Source: Eledone cirrhosa (Eukaryota; Mollusca; Cephalopoda; Octopoda; Eledonidae). Taken from it: a stretch of 64,000 nucleotides of DNA. The DNA lies in contig OZ024742.1 in the NCBI GenBank assembly GCA_964016885.1, forward strand, positions 114,517,939-114,581,938. Direction: 5' to 3'. The position numbers and the translations under genes were made by a program. Shown here one piece after another: positions 49,276 through 62,835 of the stretch. How positions within the stretch are numbered: position 1 is the first letter of the stretch; every line of letters starts with the position of its first letter. The notes below the pieces were generated by a model that did no database searches, had not been told where the DNA came from, and worked only from the letters and a program-made list of their open reading frames with translations.

Positions 49276-51065
49276 AGGATATCTGTGCATTTCGTCAGAA
49301 GATTGATTGCAGAAATAGAGTGAAGATTACCAAATTTATAGGTGAAATGTTATATATTGCTCTTCAATCATTGCTCATTTTAAACTCCAAGATATTGGTA
49401 TTTATCATTCTCTCTCCTATATGATGACGCCGCTGGTAAATACACATGGCTTCCATTACTATATTTGATTTATTTTCTGGCTGTCTATGTAATGTATGTA
49501 TTTCTAATTCTATAGGGTATATATCAATGCATTTTTTTGTTGAACGACATTAATAAAATAATATTTAAAACTTTACACTGTTTTTACTTCACCTTCAATG
49601 AACTATATATCACATATATTTCCATACTTCACCTAATTTTCTGCAGTGCTATGCACAGAAATTCTAGTAAAATTAGAAAAATGAAAATGAATAAAACATT
49701 TTGTCATTTAGTGAATGTGAGATGTGACCTGGTAAATGTTCTGTTTTTGTTCCCAAGTTAGTATGACTCCAAAATAAATCTATTTGGTGCATTCTTATAT
49801 TCTTATTTTCAGTTATATATTCTAGGGTTAGACACGATCAATCTGATTTAAGAATATAATAATTTCAGCAGCAACCAACCTGCCCTTTACTTTAACATAC
49901 TGTATTTAGGAATATAATATTCAATATATTTCCTTATTTTTAAAGTGATGGGATGTCATTGATGCGAGAAACGTGTCTGATATCAAGCCGAATGTATATG
50001 TCGTTTCCTGCTCAGTGTAGCTGTTCGGTATTAATTCAAATATGATCGAGAAAAGCTTTGATCACATTCTTTAAAACCATTATATTTTTTTGTAATTCAA
50101 ACAGTAAAAGTGTGCGAACATTTTTTCTGTGATAACTTCAATGTTTAAGACAATATATTGTGAATTTTGTGAGATTTGGCTGCCAATCGAGAATTTGACA
50201 TTCCAATGTAAATCAGCTCAATTTTGGGTCAGATGTCTTCCACGTTAGCAAGGCTTGACAATGTCGTCATATATATCATGGTCTACGTCTAATCGACACA
50301 GACTTTCATGAGCAGATGAAGAGTTTATTCCTGGATTACGGAGTACTATGTTTGTTCGCATAGCTTTTAAAAGCTAGGCTTTGACCATAGCTTCACCACG
50401 ACCACATTTTGAAAAGGAAATTTGCTAGAGACAATATTTGTGAAAATATATCCGAACGAATATATTAGCGATTCAATGTTTCAGCGTTGTCACAAATTGT
50501 GTAACATGAAATCGGCTTGGAAATTACGTAAAGCCTACGTAATTTATATGCTAATTCACAAGCTGGTCGTACAACGGAATAATCCCTGACACAGCCAACG
50601 GATGGCATTGCGGAAATTCGTTTGTTTTTGTTTGCTGTTGGACATATGTATATGTTACATAGTAATTTCTGAGTACTGACTGCAACATTGAAATACATTT
50701 CACTCTATCACGTCAGGATCTTCCACAAATATCTTTCAACAAGTTTGGTATTGTCACTATTTCTAAGGTTAGATTTGGTTTCAACAAATCAGAGCCGTGT
50801 ATATAGCTTGACATAATTTTAAGAACATAGTTTTTCAATGTCATTAAAGATAAGTGCAATTAGAAACGTTCAAACAAAACTTATGACTTAAGTTTATTTA
50901 TGAAATTAAAACCATTCCTGCGGCGTTAGGTAGAGGGTCCTGTTAAAAAGATGCATTGCATTTTCCTTATCATGCTGCAAAACTGGCAATAGGCATGCGA
51001 CCTGTCCTGGGAAGTGTGAGATGGACGCACATATATTGTGTAACTCGAGACACCAAAGACGGTCC
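49276..51065. other. about 1.8 kb without supported gene
   Basis: Few simple repeats and no recognised domain on either strand. The minus frames at 50,465-50,698 and 50,906-51,106 have ordinary composition, but nothing supports them as genes. Confidence 0.45.
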
Positions 51066-51069
51066 CGAA

Positions 51070-52855
51070 AGGAGAAAATCTTGACAATTGGAACTTGGAA
51101 CATCACAACTCTTTCCGTTAAAGAACAGGAACTACTGTAGGAGGCTAGATACTGCCGGTGAAATATAGTCGGGATTTCCTTAACAAAGTTTCATGGCTTT
51201 GATAGTGGAAATTTGGATGGAAGATGAAAACTCTATTATACAGTTTTGGCACAAAAAATGACTGCACAGCGGAATGGGGTTACTCACAAGCCCTCGGCTG
51301 TCAGCATGTTTTATTGATTGGATCACATTATGAGGTATTATTTGACTGTGAACCTTAGGCTTAAATGTAGGTCTATGTCGGTGGTGCAAGTTTATAAACT
51401 AAAGAAGACTCTGAATACAGGTCCTTACTTGGTGAAGTCAGTGCAGCGTTAAATGTAGTTAAGACTGACTCATATATACAGATAGAGACTTCAATCTAAC
51501 ATGTTGGCGCATACCTTATGATACGGAAAGGCGTGATTGGAAGGAGTGGCGACCCCGATGTAACTACAAATGGAGAGACATTTTTAAACTTCTATTCTAG
51601 TACTACCTACTTCCATCACAGAAACATCCAGAAATATACATGGTATAAATATAGTGGCAGAGAACATTGACTGATATTGATATTGATTGTAATGTATTTT
51701 ATTATTTGATGGATGTGCGTTGTAAGGGAGGGGCTGAGCTCTCAGCTGGTCATTATCTAGCTATTTTCTACTTAAAACACTGCTTAAGGCCAAACACCGC
51801 AAATTCGTGGGTACTTACAGTAAGCGTTGGTGAATAACAAGTGAGGGAAAGTTATGATGATACTATTGCATCCAAATTCAGAGAACTATCTCAACAAACT
51901 GAGGACGCTCAGCAGCGTCTTCAGCTATTAAATGTTAAAGGCGAAAGAGGCTTGATCTAGCGTCAGATGGCAGGAAGACAATTCGTTTAAGCAAGAGGTC
52001 AAAGATCCCATCTGAGAAAAGTAGCAAGCTAACAAAGATTGGCTTGGAAATAAGTCCTCCTACTTTCACTTGCGGTACAATCAGCCACGAAGGATTGCAT
52101 CAGAAGTAGTAAAGGCATCCAACGATAAGGAAAGGGAGGATTTTGGTGTTAATTTGGAATGTGACATCAAATCAGAAATTAATGAGATCCTCCAGACCTG
52201 CTCCTCAGTTACTCGCCTGGGATTGCCATCTCTAAGAGTTGTACATCTTTAGAAAATACTTTGCTGATATCCTGAACATGATGAAAACATTATGTTCTGA
52301 TGTACACAATGTGCTTATGGGAGCGGTGATTAATTTCCCGAAGGGTGAGCTCACAAGAGTAGTTAAACAGATCAAATGTGGAAAAGCCGCTGGGGATGAT
52401 GAAATGCTGGCCGAGATATTAAAAGCCTTAAATTGAGAAAGTATTCTCTCTCTGACTGGTGTATGTGGATTTGACTGTATATCTGGAAAGGCCTCCAAGA
52501 AATGGCAAACGGCAGTGATAATCCCAATTTTCAAAAAGGGAGACGAAAGAGATTGTTATAATTAGAGAGGGATTTTCTTCTCAAGCCTCCCGGGTAAAGT
52601 CGATGCTAAGTGTGTTGCAAAGAGTTGCTGGGAGATTTTCGAATACAAGTTAGCGGATGAACAGTGCAGCTTTCGCCAAGGACGTATCACAGACATCTAA
52701 ATATTGACACTGAGGGTGGTCTTCCAGAAATCGCAGAAGTATTGCTAAGAAGTATATTCTTTTTTTATAGACATCGAAGATATTAATTATCAGATATTCA
52801 CAGGACCTGCTGTGCAGGTGGATGGGATCGATGGTCAGCCTCTTGACTGCATTCA
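51070..52855 (+). pseudogene. decayed LINE, endonuclease through RT
   Basis: Starts with LTIGTWNITTLSV (51,080-51,119), the N-terminal strand of APE-type endonucleases. VRCKGGAELSAGHYLAI near 51,715-51,765 corresponds to the conserved VKRGAD.GSDHHLL block, with the SDH histidine region altered to SAGHY. The linker (KQIKCGKAAGDDEMLAEILK) is at about 52,363-52,430. RT pieces follow: KWQTAVIIPIFKKGDERD, RGIFFSSLPGK, KLADEQCSFRQGRITD and YSFFIDIED. The YDRVPR and FADD motifs are not readable. Many stops. Wording matches the fragment at 6,913-7,560, suggesting one family, plausibly RTE-like. Confidence 0.8.
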
Positions 52856-53295
52856 GCCAACCAAATTTCACACATGTATGAAAAAACAATCTGAGCCCCC
52901 CACGCCACCTTTCTTTTTGGAAACGCAAATATAATAAGAAACTTTGTAACGCGAACTGGTGCGAACTTTGTTATACTTATTCACGTGACAGTCATCAACC
53001 AAGCAAATTACCTTTCTACAAATCCTATCAGTTCGAGCCACTTTTGTCCACATAAAACACTTTTGTCCACATAAAACATAAGCAACATTCAAACACCAAA
53101 CAGATGCGAGAAAAACCAGAAACGCTCCATCTCAATTCTACTTTTATGAAGCATAAGAAATGTGAAACCGGTAAAGGTAACAATAAATATTCTTAAAAAT
53201 ACTCCAGGTGCATTTTCGATTTCATCTTTTTCCCCTATACCTTCACTCGTGCAGGGCATCTCCCTTTTCTTATTTTGAAAAAAAAACCTCATTTT

Positions 53296-53299
<4 letters not shown>
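52856..53299. other. unassigned with a 20-bp tandem duplication
   Basis: CACTTTTGTCCACATAAAA occurs twice in a row at about 53,039-53,078. Otherwise nothing recognised. Confidence 0.4.
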
Positions 53300-53391
<92 letters not shown>

Positions 53392-53398
53392 TGTGTGA
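53300..53398. repeat. TA/TG compound array
   Basis: About 45 bp of TA then about 50 bp of TG. Confidence 0.96.
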
Positions 53399-53579
53399 GT
53401 GAAGTATTTCCGTCGCAAAGGTACAGGGAAAAAGAGACCTCTATATAGGCTACGTACCTTATTAGTTATGTAATAAACAACATAAGATAATTATATAAAT
53501 AAATAAATTAATATAAGTATGTATACATTCATACATATATGTATACAGACGTACAGTAGTATGTATATATATACATACA

Positions 53580-54582
<1,003 letters not shown>

Positions 54583-55416
54583 GAAATTATATTTAATTTG
54601 TTGGGATTCCAACAAACTTAAAACACATTTTGTATTTTACCTGATGAAATACCGATATCTATAAAAAACAACTATGATACGTTTATGTATAATAAATATA
54701 CGTGAGTCTCTCAAGAGTACAGATATTCTGCAGAGATTCAGACGTTTCCACTTTTTATGTCATTTGGCTGATTTCAATTTTCTCATTGACATTTTTCGTA
54801 TCTTCTCATTTCATTATGAACACTAATATAACCTGCACCGAAGTATATGCTTCTATATTCGGCATAGTCTCTGGTTCCCATGTTACGAATTGTGTGTGTG
54901 GTGTGATGAAATTTACACCATTTCACATTATTATGCCGAATACATATGCTCCTTTATTAAGTGTGTATTGCATAATTCCCCTCCATAACAAAAAAATAAA
55001 ATATTGATGCATTTAATGTCATATGTGCATTTGTCTTCCAATAGATGAGGCTTAACTCAATTTTGGATGTGACAACATCTCTTGACCTTCAATTTGGGCA
55101 TAATTATTTAGTTTGGTGGAGTGTACACGTGGGAGGGTGAGATTAAATTCAAGAGTCCTTGAAACGAGCCCTACCGTATTACAGGTGACGGTCCAGATAC
55201 GTTTAATTTTACGTATCCTGCTTTCGGTCTTATATTGAACCTACCGTGCCATATGTACTTCCTTCCGCATCCGTTATGTCTGTGGTCGGTTGTGAGAGGC
55301 CTAGTGCCACATAAATTGTCTTTTTTTTCTGTGTAAAATTTGTCTCAGTTATGATACTTTGTTCCATTTGGATATATAAATGTATATATACACATATACA
55401 TATATGTGTAATAGTG

Positions 55417-55420
<4 letters not shown>
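54583..55420. other. repeat trace then unassigned sequence
   Basis: Starts with ATTATATTTAATTTGTTGGG, the edge of the family at 10,849 and 11,128, and has CTGATGA near 54,641 without the rest of the core. The rest has no recognised gene. The frame at 54,702-55,007 is without domain. Confidence 0.4.

Positions 55421-55480
<60 letters not shown>
55421..55480. repeat. (TA)n array
   Basis: About 60 bp of TA that abuts a perfect palindrome. Confidence 0.97.
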
Positions 55481-55485
<5 letters not shown>

Positions 55486-55596
55486 AACCAGTAAGACCCC
55501 GACAGCTGAGCTCAAGCCGTTTCGACGGCTAATTCAGTCCAGAATTAGCCGTCGAAACGGCTTGAGCTCAGCTGTCGGGGTCTTACTGGTTCCTAT
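55481..55596. repeat. perfect 116-bp palindrome
   Basis: Two identical inverted 55-bp arms with the loop AGTCCA (55,536-55,541). The arms start ATAGGAACCAGTAAGACCCC and include CAAGCCGTTTCGACGG. No mismatch seen. As RNA it would be a very stable hairpin. No coding or known element signature. Confidence 0.95.
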
Positions 55597-55673
55597 TACC
55601 CACTCTACTACCTCAAGTATTGAGTACTTTGGTGCGTTATGGTCCACCTGGTTCCTTACCACATTTCCTTCGT

Positions 55674-55677
<4 letters not shown>

Positions 55678-55716
<39 letters not shown>

Positions 55717-55765
55717 ATGGGTGTATGTGACCGTTCGTGCGTGTGTGTGTATATCTATACGTGTA
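55678..55765. repeat. TA/TG compound array
   Basis: Short TA and TG runs with interruptions. Confidence 0.92.
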
Positions 55766-56590
55766 TACACACTTATATATGTGCGTTTAGAGAGAGAGCG
55801 GGGGGGGGGTACCGCTTTATATAGTTTCCCACACATAGATACAGACATATTTCATAGCAAATTTACATAGAAACACACACGCTCATGTTCACATCAAACA
55901 TTCTAACACAAACACACTCACAACGACAGACACACACATTCATGTGAAACCATCATTAACGTAAATGTCAATGTTATAGCCGCAGAATGTTATAAAATAT
56001 GTGCATAATTTTGAGTGCTAGAGTACAGCCAGCTGTAATCACATATTATATTGCAGACGACAGACACCTAATAATATTGAAAAATAACATTGTTCTCATC
56101 GATCAAGTAACTATCAATACAATATTCTATTTCTCTCCTCAGCTGTCAGATCTTTCTACAACAAATAGCAAATGAAATCACAGCCATGAAAAGATGAATG
56201 ACAATCTGATAACATATACTATTTTTATGACACGTGCACTCTAATGGAAAGAAGGGGATGTGAGTGGTAAATGAACAACTAGTGAGATGGAATTTGCAGA
56301 TACAAATCAGGGAGAACATTTAACGAAATTTAACACATCGTTTATGGTATATACATACACGATAGATATATAGAGAGTATATCTCAAAAGCTGTGTAGAT
56401 AATAATATATACACACAAACATACACACACACACAAACACAAACACAAACACACACACACACATATGTATATATATTTATATATGCAGTTTTGACAAGTT
56501 GTTCAATTGATATATTTTTACTACACGTTTTCCACTATACACATACCCATAATAGACACGTTCACACATATGCCACACACACATACCCCA
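55766..56590. other. no supported gene; CA-rich patches
   Basis: A G-run at 55,800-55,809, CA-rich scraps near 55,870-55,940, and a CA/AAACAC array at about 56,410-56,465. Confidence 0.45.
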
Positions 56591-56605
56591 CACACACACG
56601 CACTA

Positions 56606-56688
<83 letters not shown>

Positions 56689-56702
56689 TAATATATGTAT
56701 AT
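56591..56702. repeat. CA/TA compound array
   Basis: A CA run of about 30 bp and a TA run of about 55 bp, then TATATAATATAT. Confidence 0.96.
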
Positions 56703-57580
56703 ATAAAAAGCGTGGAAAAGGAAGAGGTATTATAACAATGAGAAAGAATATAGGGAATGAGGGAGAGAAATGTAGAGAAAATATATTAATTGAGCATGTC
56801 AAAACTGCAGGACAAGGTTTCAATAGATGTTACCATTTTGAAATGGCGGTGTATAGAAAGAACAAGAACAATGTAGAATAAGAATCATATACCTTACAAT
56901 TGTTAAAAGAAGATCGTGTCGATAGATAAATGTCTAAGTGGCGTTGCCTATTTGTTTAAATATAGTTTTCCAGATACGTTTTAAAGTACGTTTTGAATAA
57001 TCTAAATCTCATTTGAAACTCCGAATATTGTGATTTCAGTTTATATTAGACTATATAATTATTATGAAACGTATGTGATTTTCTGTAATAATTATCAAAT
57101 TTGGGTGCTCATTCCGGATAACACCACCTGATTTAAATTGACCTCTGTTCGTTAATATAACCTTAACAAACCTCTATTTATCAACTATTCGGATATATTT
57201 AATATTATCAATATTTAAAAAGATATATAATTATAGGATAGTTTCTGTTCTTTTGGTCAAATTGAATGACGTACTAAGAAGTTTGCGTGTATAAATCTAA
57301 AATAATTGGAATTATTTACAGAAGAAATGATTACGATATGACACAAGAAGCAGGAAACTCTATTTTGATGACTTATGCATACCATATCAAACACAGAACT
57401 ATGCAAGATAAAAATTTAAAGATAATGACTAGAATCATGGTTTCGTATATTCGCAAACTTTTCTATTTATTCCAGAACTTTTAGATATTCAAATGTCTAA
57501 AGGTTGTGTATATATTGGCAAAGAACATTTTCTCATGATGTATTCTACTGGGCGTATACTCTCTTATTTTGATCATTATA
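56703..57580. other. AT-rich sequence, nothing identified
   Basis: Frames at 56,507-56,881 and 57,287-57,484 show no domain. Confidence 0.45.
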
Positions 57581-57581
57581 T

Positions 57582-58538
57582 ACTAGACATGAAAAATGCG
57601 CAAGCTCAAAAGTGCCACAGAATGTTATAATAAACCTTCAAAAGTGTGGGACTAGAGTTGTTGCTAAAAAATATTGTAATCATTATATATCGTACATTCT
57701 GTGGCATCCTTTATAAAAATAGCTTAAACCAACGAAGCCTTTATTTTTACGCTATTTCACTTAGTTAATTCTTAGAGTGTAACATATAAAAATATGATTT
57801 ACAACTATAAAATAAATTAATTAATATAATAACAGAGCTGCGGAGCTGAAATTTAGGAAATAATGGAGTATCGGATCCTGAGTTGGAGCCAGTCAATGTT
57901 TGGCCGACTCCGCAGCCCTGTATAATACATTTCATATTAAAGTTATTAATAAACCTATTTTACACTTCATGCAAATTACCACGAGATATTGATATTAGAT
58001 ATAAGATACAGCGCAATATCTACAGCTGTAAAAGTACGAAAGCGAAGTAATAATAAGTGGCTTAAGGTAATTCCAATATGAAAGTTTGTAGTGATAAAAA
58101 TTTGATAATGCAATACGATTGTTAATATTATAGTTCTATGAAAATGTAACAATAGATAACTAAATTATTTTACTATTAGTATATTTAAGAAATTATCATT
58201 ATAGATTTGATCGTTCATATAAGCATCATATTAAGTTTCAACACAATTATTTTGTTACTATGAGTATATGATAATAATATTACGTAATTATTTATAGCTG
58301 TTATTACATTAAACATATATGTATTTATTTTTATATGTTACACTCTAAGAATTAACTAAGTGAAATAGCGTAAAAATAAAGGCTTCGTTGGTTTAAGCTA
58401 TTTTTATAAAGGATGCCACAGAATGTACGATATATAATGATTACAATATTTTTTAGCAACAACTCTAGTCCCACACTTTTGAAGGTTTATTATAACATTC
58501 TGTGGCACTTTTGAGCTTGCGCATTTTTCATGTCTAGT
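57582..58538. mobile_element. foldback/MITE-like element, ~215-bp inverted ends
   Basis: The left arm (57,582-57,797) and right arm (58,323-58,538) are reverse complements almost throughout, with ends ACTAGACATG and CATGTCTAGT. Inner landmarks are AAAGTGCCACAGAATG, GTGTGGGACTAGAGTTG, CCAACGAAGCC and ATTAACTAAGTGAAATAGCG. The middle is AT-rich, non-coding, and carries a nested hAT-like MITE. No transposase. Target duplication is not clear (T on both sides). Confidence 0.88.
57833..57920. mobile_element. 88-bp hAT-like MITE
   Basis: Ends CAGAGCTGCGGAG and CTCCGCAGCCCTG are near-perfect inverted repeats starting CAG(A/G)G, as in many hAT elements. The 8 bp outside are TATAATAA (57,825-57,832) and TATAATAC (57,921-57,928), a 7/8 match to the 8-bp duplication expected for hAT. 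Confidence 0.75.
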
Positions 58539-59107
58539 TTAATATTTTTTTAAGGCAACGCTTGTAATAACTCTAGTTAAACAGGATATATTTTAATAAT
58601 AAATTATCGTTGTAATGTAATTAGATTATGTAATTGTTATTATAAATTATCTTATAAATATTAGTGTAAGATGTATACAAATATTTTCAGACTTTTAATA
58701 TAAACAACTACAAAAAACAATCAATATTAAATCAATATATTATACATAATAGAAAACATAAAATATACAATACAAAAACAAAATATTTACATACAATTGC
58801 AATTATCAGTGTATATACATTTTCTTTATATTCCCTGAGCAAATTAATAAGATTTGTTTTTATTGTACATAATTTGATGACTTGTTGGAGTGTATTAAAA
58901 GATAGCAACAATTTGTGATTAAATTGTTATCTTAAGCAACTCACTTTTTAATAGTTGTTGGCTGAGCGAAATTGTAAAAGCCTATGAGCAAATATAAAAA
59001 AAAATACACAAACAACATTTCCTTGTGTTATTACAACATTAGATAAAATAATTGAGCAATGTCGTTATATTTTGCTCTTATTGCACATTAATAGTGTTTC
59101 TATTTTT
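58539..59107. other. AT-rich sequence, nothing identified
   Basis: No frame, array or known repeat. Confidence 0.5.
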
Positions 59108-59275
59108 CGGCACAAATCCATTACGGCAGTCCATTACTGGTACTTTATTTTATCGAATTAGTAAGTATGAAAGTCGAAGTTAACCTCGGCAGGATTTGAA
59201 CTTAGAATGCAAAGGACCATAACAATACTGCAAAGCATGGTGTCTGACGCTCTACCAATACTTGTGTTGAGCTGG
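59108..59275 (-). repeat. tRNA-derived SINE
   Basis: Plus strand: CGGCACAAATCC, TGGTACTTTATTTTATCGA, GTTAACCTCGGCAGGATTTG, TTAGAATGCAAAGGACC, TCTGACGCTCTACCAATAC. The minus strand gives an A-box-like TTGGTAGAGCGTCAGA and a B-box-like TTCAAATCCTGCC, so the SINE runs leftward. Confidence 0.82.
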
Positions 59276-59655
59276 TCATTAATTTATGGTGGTCGTGCGT
59301 GGAGTAGAGCAATCGCTAGTTGAAATATTATGAACAAAACATTTTTATTTGCCGAAGAACATATTTTCAATACTGTTTGTGAATGTGACGAAGGAAATAC
59401 ATTCTGATATGGAACAGTGTACAAAGTGTGTCTGTGAATAACATAATGTTACCTCATGTTGTTGTCAAGACATAATGGATTTCGTATATCCAGTTAGAAG
59501 ATGAAACCTAGCCATCTCGGATTAGTTATATTTCATGCCATGTGTAAACGTATTTGAGGATAGCAAAATATGCGCGTTAATTATAATAATTAGTTAATAA
59601 TATTACAAAATATACCTAATTAAACTCTTTGCTTGAAATTTTATCATTCTTCGTT
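59276..59655. other. unassigned
   Basis: Nothing recognised. Confidence 0.4.
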
Positions 59656-59698
<43 letters not shown>

Positions 59699-59720
59699 GG
59701 AGAGAGAGAGAGTGAGAGAT
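59656..59720. repeat. TA/GA compound array
   Basis: A short TA run then a GA run. Confidence 0.95.
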
Positions 59721-60065
59721 TTATCTAGTCCTTCGCTCAAGATTAATCTATAAGTTTAGATGTTTGCCTTCGTTTAAGTAAATATTACAGTAAGATGTTT
59801 AATATAAACAACTACAAAAAACAATTAATATTAAAACGAAAAAATTATCAATGATAAAAGAAGCGGATGCAACTTTTTTTTTTATAAAGTTATATTCCTG
59901 TTTCTTTAAAGAACATTTCATTTTTGTTCTATTGTAGGCGAAATAATGCAATGGTTTAATAGGGAAGATATAACTTACCAATTATGTCTCTAACCGTGTA
60001 ACGCTTTTTAAGTAGATAACTACAATTGAAAATACTAAAGAAATGGAACCAACAATTCAATTTGA

Positions 60066-60132
60066 AAGTCGTCTAGTGACAGTGTATTACTGGTACTTTA
60101 TTTTATCGACCCCGTAACGATGAAAGGCAAAA
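60066..60132 (-). repeat. SINE fragment
   Basis: Only the middle part of the SINE remains: TACTGGTACTTTATTTTATC and CCCCGTAACGATGAAAGGCA. The tRNA-like head is missing. Confidence 0.75.
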
Positions 60133-61060
60133 ATGCAAATGCATAAAATTTAAATTGCCTTAATTCTATCGTCTGCTGTTTCATTAAAGGGAGATTATCG
60201 TCTGTATTTAATTCTATCGTCTACTGTTCCACTAAACAGATATACCTCCACTATCGTCTCTATTTATACATTTTAACTTATAACTTATACACATTTGATT
60301 TGAAATATTTTATCTAGTCCCCCCTCTCAATATTATGATGATTTCTTTCGAATGAAACAGTTCTAGTCCTGTAGAAGCCATTTATATATATAATTGAACT
60401 GAGTTAAAAATTCACAATATTTATAATTAAATAAGCTCATATATATATGTGTGTATTTATCTGTTTATTGTATTATATATAATGTGTGTATATACAGGAT
60501 GTCCCCCAAAAATATATACACACTTCAACAGCATTCTAATAACTATTGCCTGTACAGGTAATCAAAGTGTCAATCGAATGTTAGTTTCGTGTTTTAACAG
60601 TACAAATTTACAATACACACATAAAACCAGTGTATATACATACATGAGTGTGTATACACATACATGAATGTGTATATACAATATATATGTATATATATAT
60701 AGACACATATATTCACGGTGCAACGGTACATTAAAATATAGATGCGGGAGAGGGGGGGTGTATATATAGGGGCGCTGGGGATAAAGGAGTGTAAAGCGTG
60801 TGTAATTGATATATTGAAGGAGAGGAGCGTGCAGCGATAGAGTAACAAATATATAGAGAGGGGGAGAGATGGTATTGAAGGGGAGGAGTGCAAAGCGAAA
60901 GAGTAAGAGATATATATAGAGACGGAACATATAGAGAGAAACAGGCGTAAGTAACAGTGGAAGAGATATAGAGAGAGGTACTCTGATTGGTTGAAAATTA
61001 GCCAATGACATACGATCACCACCACCACGGCTATCCCCGAAACATTTTTAAAGAAGCCAG
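60133..61060. other. no supported gene
   Basis: ATTCTATCGTCT(G/A)CTGTT is duplicated at 60,164 and 60,211. Overlapping minus-strand frames at 60,562-61,091 arise from GA-rich plus-strand sequence (Leu/Ser/Pro-rich readings) and look spurious. A GTATATACA-rich patch lies at 60,620-60,710. Confidence 0.45.
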
Positions 61061-61068
61061 GCATATAT

Positions 61069-61122
61069 GTTAGAACACGAAAAGTGAACATTCTGTTGTT
61101 TCACAGTTTTCGTGTTCTAACA
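61069..61122. repeat. hairpin with 15-bp stem
   Basis: GTTAGAACACGAAAA (61,069-61,083) and its exact reverse complement at 61,108-61,122, with inner GTGAA and TTCAC also pairing. It lies just before a TA array. Confidence 0.85.
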
Positions 61123-61151
61123 GATGTATATATGTATATATATTTATGTAC

Positions 61152-61154
<3 letters not shown>

Positions 61155-61246
<92 letters not shown>
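61155..61246. repeat. (TA)n array
   Basis: About 90 bp of TA. Confidence 0.97.
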
Positions 61247-61249
<3 letters not shown>

Positions 61250-61276
61250 GGGGTAACAGATTATTGTTATAGGTAG

Positions 61277-61836
61277 TCCATCGGAGCTTGTGAGAATGAA
61301 AGGAATATACAGGCATTAGCTTGCCTATTATATTGCTACTCTGTTAATGTTATCTTATACATGTATGTTATTGATGATGTGAAAGCTAAACAACCCCACG
61401 ATTCTAACTAACAGTCTCTTCATCTAATATAGACCACATAGATATTGAACCCACCTCACACCACAAATATTACTATCCTCACTACAGTGATAAATATTTC
61501 ATCTGTCAGATAATAAATGATTCTTACAATCACTAGACCTAGACTAAAGGAAATGGTTCATTGTTTAAAGCCACTAGTTTATCACTACACTATATATAAT
61601 ACACCCCATGGCAGCTTTTACATGTCAATTTTATACATCTGCCTCATGTCGGCTAGTTTTACACGCTAAAATCGTAGATATACTATATTTCTTACCAAGA
61701 TTGATGTTGTGATTATTTCAAATAATTTATTCGTAGCAATGATAGTATTGTTGTTATTGTTCTGATTGAATGCCATTTCTACTATATATAGTAGCCATGC
61801 CTGTATATTCCTTTCATTCTCACAAGCTCCGATGAA
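61277..61836. mobile_element. small element with ~39-bp inverted ends
   Basis: The left end TCCATCGGAGCTTGTGAGAA continues to CAGGCA and is matched in reverse at 61,798-61,836 with one mismatch. The interior is about 480 bp, non-coding. MITE-like; superfamily not assigned. Confidence 0.75.
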
Positions 61837-61852
61837 TTGACTGGTTACAACT

Positions 61853-61952
61853 ATGTATTGGTGATCGAATGTCGTGAAAACAAGCGTGAAGGGATCTATA
61901 GACCTACCAGTTCAGAGAAACAAGTGTCAGCAAACCGTGTCACACTTCTTTC

Positions 61953-61957
<5 letters not shown>
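61853..61957 (+). repeat. dispersed repeat shared with 13.6 kb
   Basis: Same order of blocks as 13,555-13,692, again ending CTTCTTTCCTGAT into a TA array. Confidence 0.75.
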
Positions 61958-62040
<83 letters not shown>

Positions 62041-62055
62041 TTTGTGCGTGTGTGA
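61958..62055. repeat. TA/TG compound array
   Basis: About 45 bp TA then about 50 bp TG. Confidence 0.96.
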
Positions 62056-62242
62056 TGTTTCATATATACAATGAAATTAGTAATCCTAGCAGATAAAACA
62101 AATAATGCAGGGACAAGCACGCAAAATATATGGTTTACTTTTTAACTAACAAACACGGGAAAAGACAACGATATCGATATGTCTTAATAATTCTAATGTA
62201 CTGATTGCTTTCGTGAGATTTATACCGAATAGTAATTGTTTC

Positions 62243-62412
62243 TAATTTTGGCACAAGTCCAACAATTATCCACTGTATTACTGGTACTTTATTTTATCGG
62301 CCCCGTAAAGATGAAAGGCACATTTAACCGCGGCGGGATTTGAACTCAGAATGGAAAGAACCGTAACTCTATGCGTGAAAGCATGGCGTCCGACCCTCTA
62401 CCAATACTGCCA
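62243..62412 (-). repeat. tRNA-derived SINE
   Basis: The clearest copy. Plus strand: TTTTGGCACAAGTCC, TGGTACTTTATTTTATCGG, CCCCGTAAAGATGAAAGGCA, GCGGCGGGATTTGAACTCAG, CGTCCGACCCTCTACCAATA. On the minus strand TTGGTAGAGGGTCGGA fits a pol III A box and GAGTTCAAATCCCGCC a B box. Confidence 0.87.
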
Positions 62413-62654
62413 TAATAATATTCTATTCGTTTTCAACGAAACAGCCTCATTACGCTATGTGTTTTAGACGCCCATCATCTCCCCTTTGTTCTAGCGGTGC
62501 AAATAAATCGAATATTATTATTGTTTAATAAAAACTCACGCATATATTCTCGTATCCGCTATGTTTGGGCGAAACTAATTTTATTTTTAATATACTGATT
62601 ATCGTTAGCAATTATGATTAACCTTATTTTATTATCATCATATTTGTTTCGTGC

Positions 62655-62835
62655 AAGGGCGATGGAACTCTATTCTTTATGACATAAAGTTACGGCCCTT
62701 TACAGTCTGAATTTAAATCCCGCCGAAGTTAGCTTTGACTGTTATCCTAACATGGCCGCTGAAGTAAATTAACTGTAACGCTAGGGGGCGATTTAATCGA
62801 CTTGATCTCCTATGAAAGTTGATCTTTTTTTCTAA
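62655..62835 (+). repeat. tRNA-derived SINE, opposite orientation
   Basis: Plus strand: GTCTGAATTTAAATCCCGCC (B-box region), GAAGTTAGCTTTGACTGTTA, then AAATTAACTGTAACGCTAGG and GGCGATTTAATCGACTTGAT. This is the reverse order of the 62,243 copy and includes the far end with the ATCGACTT block. Diverged. Confidence 0.7.

Noticed and set aside
60562..61091. 149- and 165-codon minus frames as membrane proteins
   Set aside because: Hydrophobic look results from GA/TA-rich sequence read in reverse. The two frames overlap and neither has a recognisable domain.
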